From Polytrichum commune (lineage: Eukaryota; Streptophyta; Polytrichopsida; Polytrichales; Polytrichaceae): DNA of 60,000 bases. Position 1 is the stretch's first letter; every line of letters begins with the position of its first letter. Position numbers and translations under genes: made by a program. The notes beneath the pieces are model-generated. The model was not told the DNA's origin, searched no databases, and saw nothing but the letters and a program-made list of their open reading frames with translations. The stretch spans positions 20,214,001-20,274,000 of the forward strand of contig OX485806.1 of NCBI GenBank assembly GCA_950295325.1, given 5' to 3'. Below are positions 56,140 through 60,000 of the stretch, one piece after another.

Positions 56140-59100
56140 GTTTATGTAGGCGTGTTAATTTTGAGATTCTCGTCGATTTTTATTTTGGGAGTCCATTGAG
56201 CCAATATGGTGTGGTATGTGCTATGCGGATGTCTGGTGTGGGGCTAGGTTTTTCTTGGGCGAAGCTTGGGTGGTATCATCATTGATGAGTGCTTTGCTAT
56301 TTGATTTCCTATGAAGTTAGTGTGTGCTTTGACTCTTTTCTAAATTGTTGTCTTATGATTAGACCATATGATATGATTAACTATGACCAGTTGAGTAGTT
56401 TGTTGGGATGGTTGTGTAGCGTGTTGCGATGAGTGGTGTCTTATGTAATTATTAGCGTTGACTATGACAATAAAGATGTTGTGCTTGTAGTGTTATTTTG
56501 TTGGATATGGCTATGAGTATGTTGTTTAGTTCTACTCTAAGCGTATTTAAATTCTAGACTTTGGAGCCAACTACATTACCAATGACATGCTTGCTGAGGG
56601 GGGGGGGGGGGGGCTGGGTTAAATGAGCCGTTCGTGTATGTGCACACTCAATGTGTTGTATTTTTAAGGGGATAGGTATTTCATGGGATAGGAAGGATTG
56701 TGTATATGTCTTTGTGGTCATGTAAGTTTGGAAAGTGGTGTCTTAAGTCCACTCAAGTTTAGTCCACCAATGTAATAGTCTACATTGAAGAAATGTTAAC
56801 CTTCTTTGACCTCATGTGTAACACCTCTTGGTGGAGAAATAATTTAGATTGCCATCTCATCATGGTGTCATTTGGTTTCTTACTCACCTTAGAGATTCTT
56901 ATATGTTTCAAGAATAGATAAGTGCAGGTCATGTTAGATATCACTTTGATTTGAACTAAGGAGAACATTAATTTGAAATAAAATATGTGTCCCGATCATG
57001 GGCACTTTCAACTTCACAAACCAATCTCATTGTGGGATCATGGAGTGGTAGACTATTTTACTACACACCGCTTGAAAAGGAAAGAAAGTACAAGAAAAGT
57101 AAATGTCAATGTTCATGCGCTCACGTGCATGGGAGCACCTTCTCTTTATACACATCATTATATCTTCTAACAACCAAATATGCACACATAAATGTCACAT
57201 GTGAACCTCAAAATCGGACCTCCTACATGAGCACTTTATCAATCATGGAATATGCACTCAAAGTGGAGATCCTAAGAATGTATGATCTTTGATTGCATTC
57301 TCACTAGCACTAAATTGGTTTGAAATAAATTATGTGTTCCTTTTCAAGTGGTGTGTAGTAAAATAGTCTCACGTTCGAGCAAAGCATGTCTTGTGTATGC
57401 AACTTTGCTATGAGACATTTATTGGATATATGGAGTGGGCTCAAAGTGGTTACAAAATAAGGCTTCTGTTCCTTCTTAATTTGGGAGTGGGTCCCACTCC
57501 TCCTTTAATTGGGTTCTACTCCTCCTTTGATTGTTGGCAACAAGTTCCATGAATAAAAGTATGATGTTTCTTGAAGGTTGTGCAACTATGCCAAAAATGG
57601 CATGAAACTTCTAACATACACACGATCAATATTTGATCAACTTGTGTGTCCTTCAACTCCAATTAACACCCAAATATAGGTAGCCGCATAAGACAATTCA
57701 CCACATAAAGGCACACATATCTTAGTGCCTTTGGCGTTTGTAGAAGGTCAATAAGACTTGAACAAGGAGACAAGCTTTCGTTCCTGTATATATTTTCCAT
57801 TGTAAGTTTGAGCTATCTTTAGTAATTTGAAAACCCCCAAATTAATCATTTACCAAAGATGGCATCGAGTTCATTTTGGGAGACAATCAATTGGCTAGTG
57901 AACTTTGACCACCTCTAGAAATAGGCATATGGTTTTTAGATCTAAAAATCCAAATCTTCACATTTGGGTACGTGATTATTGTCAATTTCATCTATGCATC
58001 TCATCCCCATCTAGTTCAATCCATCATCCAACTTGAGGATAAACAAGATTTTCATTAGTTCTCCCAACTTCAAACTTCAACTTCGCAACGATTGGATCTT
58101 CTCAAAACTCATTGACATGAAAATATTATGTGCCCATGTGAAAACTCAAAGTAGAATTGTGACCTATTTCCAACATAGAGGTCTATGAACCAATTTTGGA
58201 AACAAAACATTCAAAAGAGAGTATGACAATAGATGACTTTAAGTATTCTTCAACAACAAATATCGAGTTTGGATTTAGCTTGAAGAAGGCCACGGTTTTG
58301 TGAATTTGACAACCACATGTGATAACAAGCATTTGTAAGGCGCCCTTTTGAAGTGATATGCAATTCTTGGCATGTTCATAAAATATTCAATAGAGATTGA
58401 TCACATTCAAAGCATATTCTTATCGAAATTTATGAAACACCCTATGTCACTTTCAAGATGAGCATAAATTGTAACCGGAAAGATTATACTCCACCCTACG
58501 TCTCTTCGAATGTCATTATGTAAAAAATTTGGAAGTGTATTCTCGGGAAGTGATACTCTAAAAATGGTGTTACAAGGAATTACCCCAAATTGCAAATGCA
58601 CACTACGTAGACTAGACTTTTAAGGTACAAAGATTCATGTTGTAATCTCAACATGGCAGTTTCCGTACCCTAAATCTAGGAAACACGAATATGCTTGTAT
58701 AAATTTAGATGATTCGGAGACTCTTCAAATGACAATGAACAAGTGGTAGGACCTTTACAAATGGGCCAAACATTCGTCACATTCATAGTAGACTTTCGAG
58801 GCACGAATTTGTGAGCATTCCCCGACATGGAGGTTTCGGCAACAAAAATCCCGGGGACAATCAAGTGGTTATATTAATACCCAATTTAGTTAAGCAATGT
58901 GGATTAAATGCTAAATTGGAAGTGGTAATAACTACCTTAGCCTCTAGATGTCAAAGAGTGTGTTTTGAAAATTGAGGCGTGCTTTAAGATGATAGGCTTT
59001 CAATTTCCAATTTTTTCTTATAGTAAAAGAAAACTTGTCATAATTATTTTAAGATTAAGTCCATACAATTGAAGTCTGGATTCGATATTTTGGAATGCCA

Positions 59101-59167
59101 CAAAATCATGTATAAGGTTTTCATGTCTTAATCATAAATATTCAAAAACAAATAAATAACCATTGTC
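54964..59167. other. Repeat-rich spacer, no gene recognised
   Basis: Contains a Harbinger-like end fragment (CTACACTAGAGCTTGAGGGC at about 55172 and TTTACACTAGACCTTCAAG at about 55240), G15 (55885-55899), (TA)n plus (AG)n (56023-56060), (GT)n (56105-56136) and G16 (56598-56613). Two minus-strand ORFs (58864-58676 and 58601-58407) look coding-like (NVTNVWPICKGPTTC; PNFLHNDIRRDVGWSI), but I cannot assign them. Confidence 0.45.
56041..56136. repeat. (AG)n and (GT)n microsatellites
   Basis: (AG)10 at 56041-56060, preceded by (TA)n from 56023, and (GT)16 at 56105-56136. A 93-codon ORF across them (MERERERE.., VCVCVCVCV) is an artefact of the repeats. Confidence 0.95.
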
Positions 59168-59270
59168 AGGCAATCCGACATGAATTTGAGCATGTTGGCT
59201 TTACCCTGCTCAATAATCCTCTTGATGCAGGGTGGGGTTTACTGCCTACCTTGCGGTGAGTGGACTCTTG
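59168..59270 (+). repeat. Retroelement-type 3' tail, copy 2
   Basis: CATGAATTTGAGCATGTTGG .. TTACCCTGCTCAATAATCCT .. GGGTTTACTGCCTACCTTGC then GGTGAGTGGACTCTTG matches 38505-38610 closely. The AAT tail present in copy 1 is missing here; the sequence continues into a pyrimidine-rich stretch. Confidence 0.75.
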
Positions 59271-60000
59271 GCTTCCTACCTACCTTTTCTTTTTCCTCTC
59301 ATTAAGTAGAGAGAAGATTTCACAGCAAGAATCCAACCGTCAATCACTCCATTCGAAAATGGGTACCTCTCCACTATCACCTGGTAGTTTAGGGTTATCT
59401 CAGACCGTATTCATAAAAAATTCATAGCAAGGTGTTATTGAATGAAGTTTTGTCATAGGGTTCATAATCAACTTATGCATAACATAGCTTCAAAGAAAGA
59501 AAGAAAAACACAATCACATGTAGAAACTAGATTTTGCATCAATTTTTGCATTGTGTTTCTTCACATATTTAAATCACAATTTTACCTACTTTCTTCAATC
59601 AGAGGATACTCTTAGAAGAACGAAGTTTATATTCATAAGGTTGTTTTCTCTAAGAAATGACTAAGATGAAGTTAACAACAAAAGGATTCATTTTGCTCGT
59701 TGGCAAAGCCGTGTTAGAGCTTTCTTGATGTTTGAAGGTAAACGAAAAAGAAAAAGTATAATGTCTATGTTTGCCACCACTAGGATGCATGTAGTATTAC
59801 AACACCTCTTGGCATGCTTGTTGATTTTACCTTACACTATGTACATACATTGAGCTCATATATAGAAAGCCACTTGAGGGTTCGAGGGTGGACTCTTCAT
59901 ACCATGTATAAACTAACATGACTGTGAGAAAGGGGGTATTATTGAGGCATCATCGTACATGGTATATGTAAGGGAGAGGCATTATTTTTCTCTAGTGTGT
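59271..60000. other. Spacer, nothing recognised
   Basis: AT-rich DNA with no recognisable gene, RNA or repeat boundary. Confidence 0.5.

Noticed and set aside
56004-56285. 93-codon ORF MERERERE..VCVCVCV
   Set aside because: It is a direct translation of the AG and GT microsatellites.

Overview
This is nuclear DNA from a land plant. The genes have introns with GT..AG boundaries, the recognisable proteins match plant versions (Bax inhibitor-1, SRP receptor beta, a vacuolar H+-ATPase A fragment, a NatC LSM subunit), telo-box motifs (AAACCCTA) sit in front of two genes, and the spaces between genes are full of plant-type transposable elements. I cannot name the species. Nothing points clearly to a familiar angiosperm crop.

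Layout. 1-660 is a decayed Ty1/copia reverse transcriptase. About 1.0-12.1 kb behaves as one block: it carries a broken gag-like open frame related to the plant 'putative transposon protein' domain (5.4-8.0 kb) and is peppered on both strands with one degenerate decamer, GACTAT(A/T/G)G(C/T)C. 13-15.8 kb is repeat-derived spacer. A candidate two-exon gene on the minus strand (17443-16087) encodes a CxxCxG zinc-finger protein. Its upstream side is packed with terminal-inverted-repeat elements, three of them hAT-type insertions with readable 8-bp target duplications, including a composite hAT element (20505-22437). 22.6-26.96 kb holds more MITEs and a GC-rich block. A non-processed fragment of vacuolar ATPase subunit A lies at 27.3-27.8 kb. 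NAA38 (minus strand, 30024-29533) has a Harbinger-type MITE directly upstream. A larger inverted-repeat element (30.8-33.0 kb) with a broken SWIM zinc-finger frame ends about 200 bp before a two-exon gene for a probable plastid membrane protein (33240-35454). 36-41.9 kb is spacer with a LINE remnant and MITEs. A complete six-exon SRPRB gene occupies 41936-44516, and a complete six-exon Bax inhibitor-1 gene occupies 47581-53856. The rest is repeat-derived spacer.

How the genes relate. They are independent housekeeping loci rather than an operon or pathway. Two act at the ER membrane (SRPRB in co-translational targeting, BI-1 in ER-stress and cell-death control), one is an N-terminal acetyltransferase auxiliary subunit, and one is probably plastid-located. 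What unites the window is how much mobile DNA has landed in promoters and introns of live genes, often with target duplications, an empty site or tandem duplications that let the insertion history be read directly. I did not recognise a new defence, biosynthetic or similar multi-gene system.
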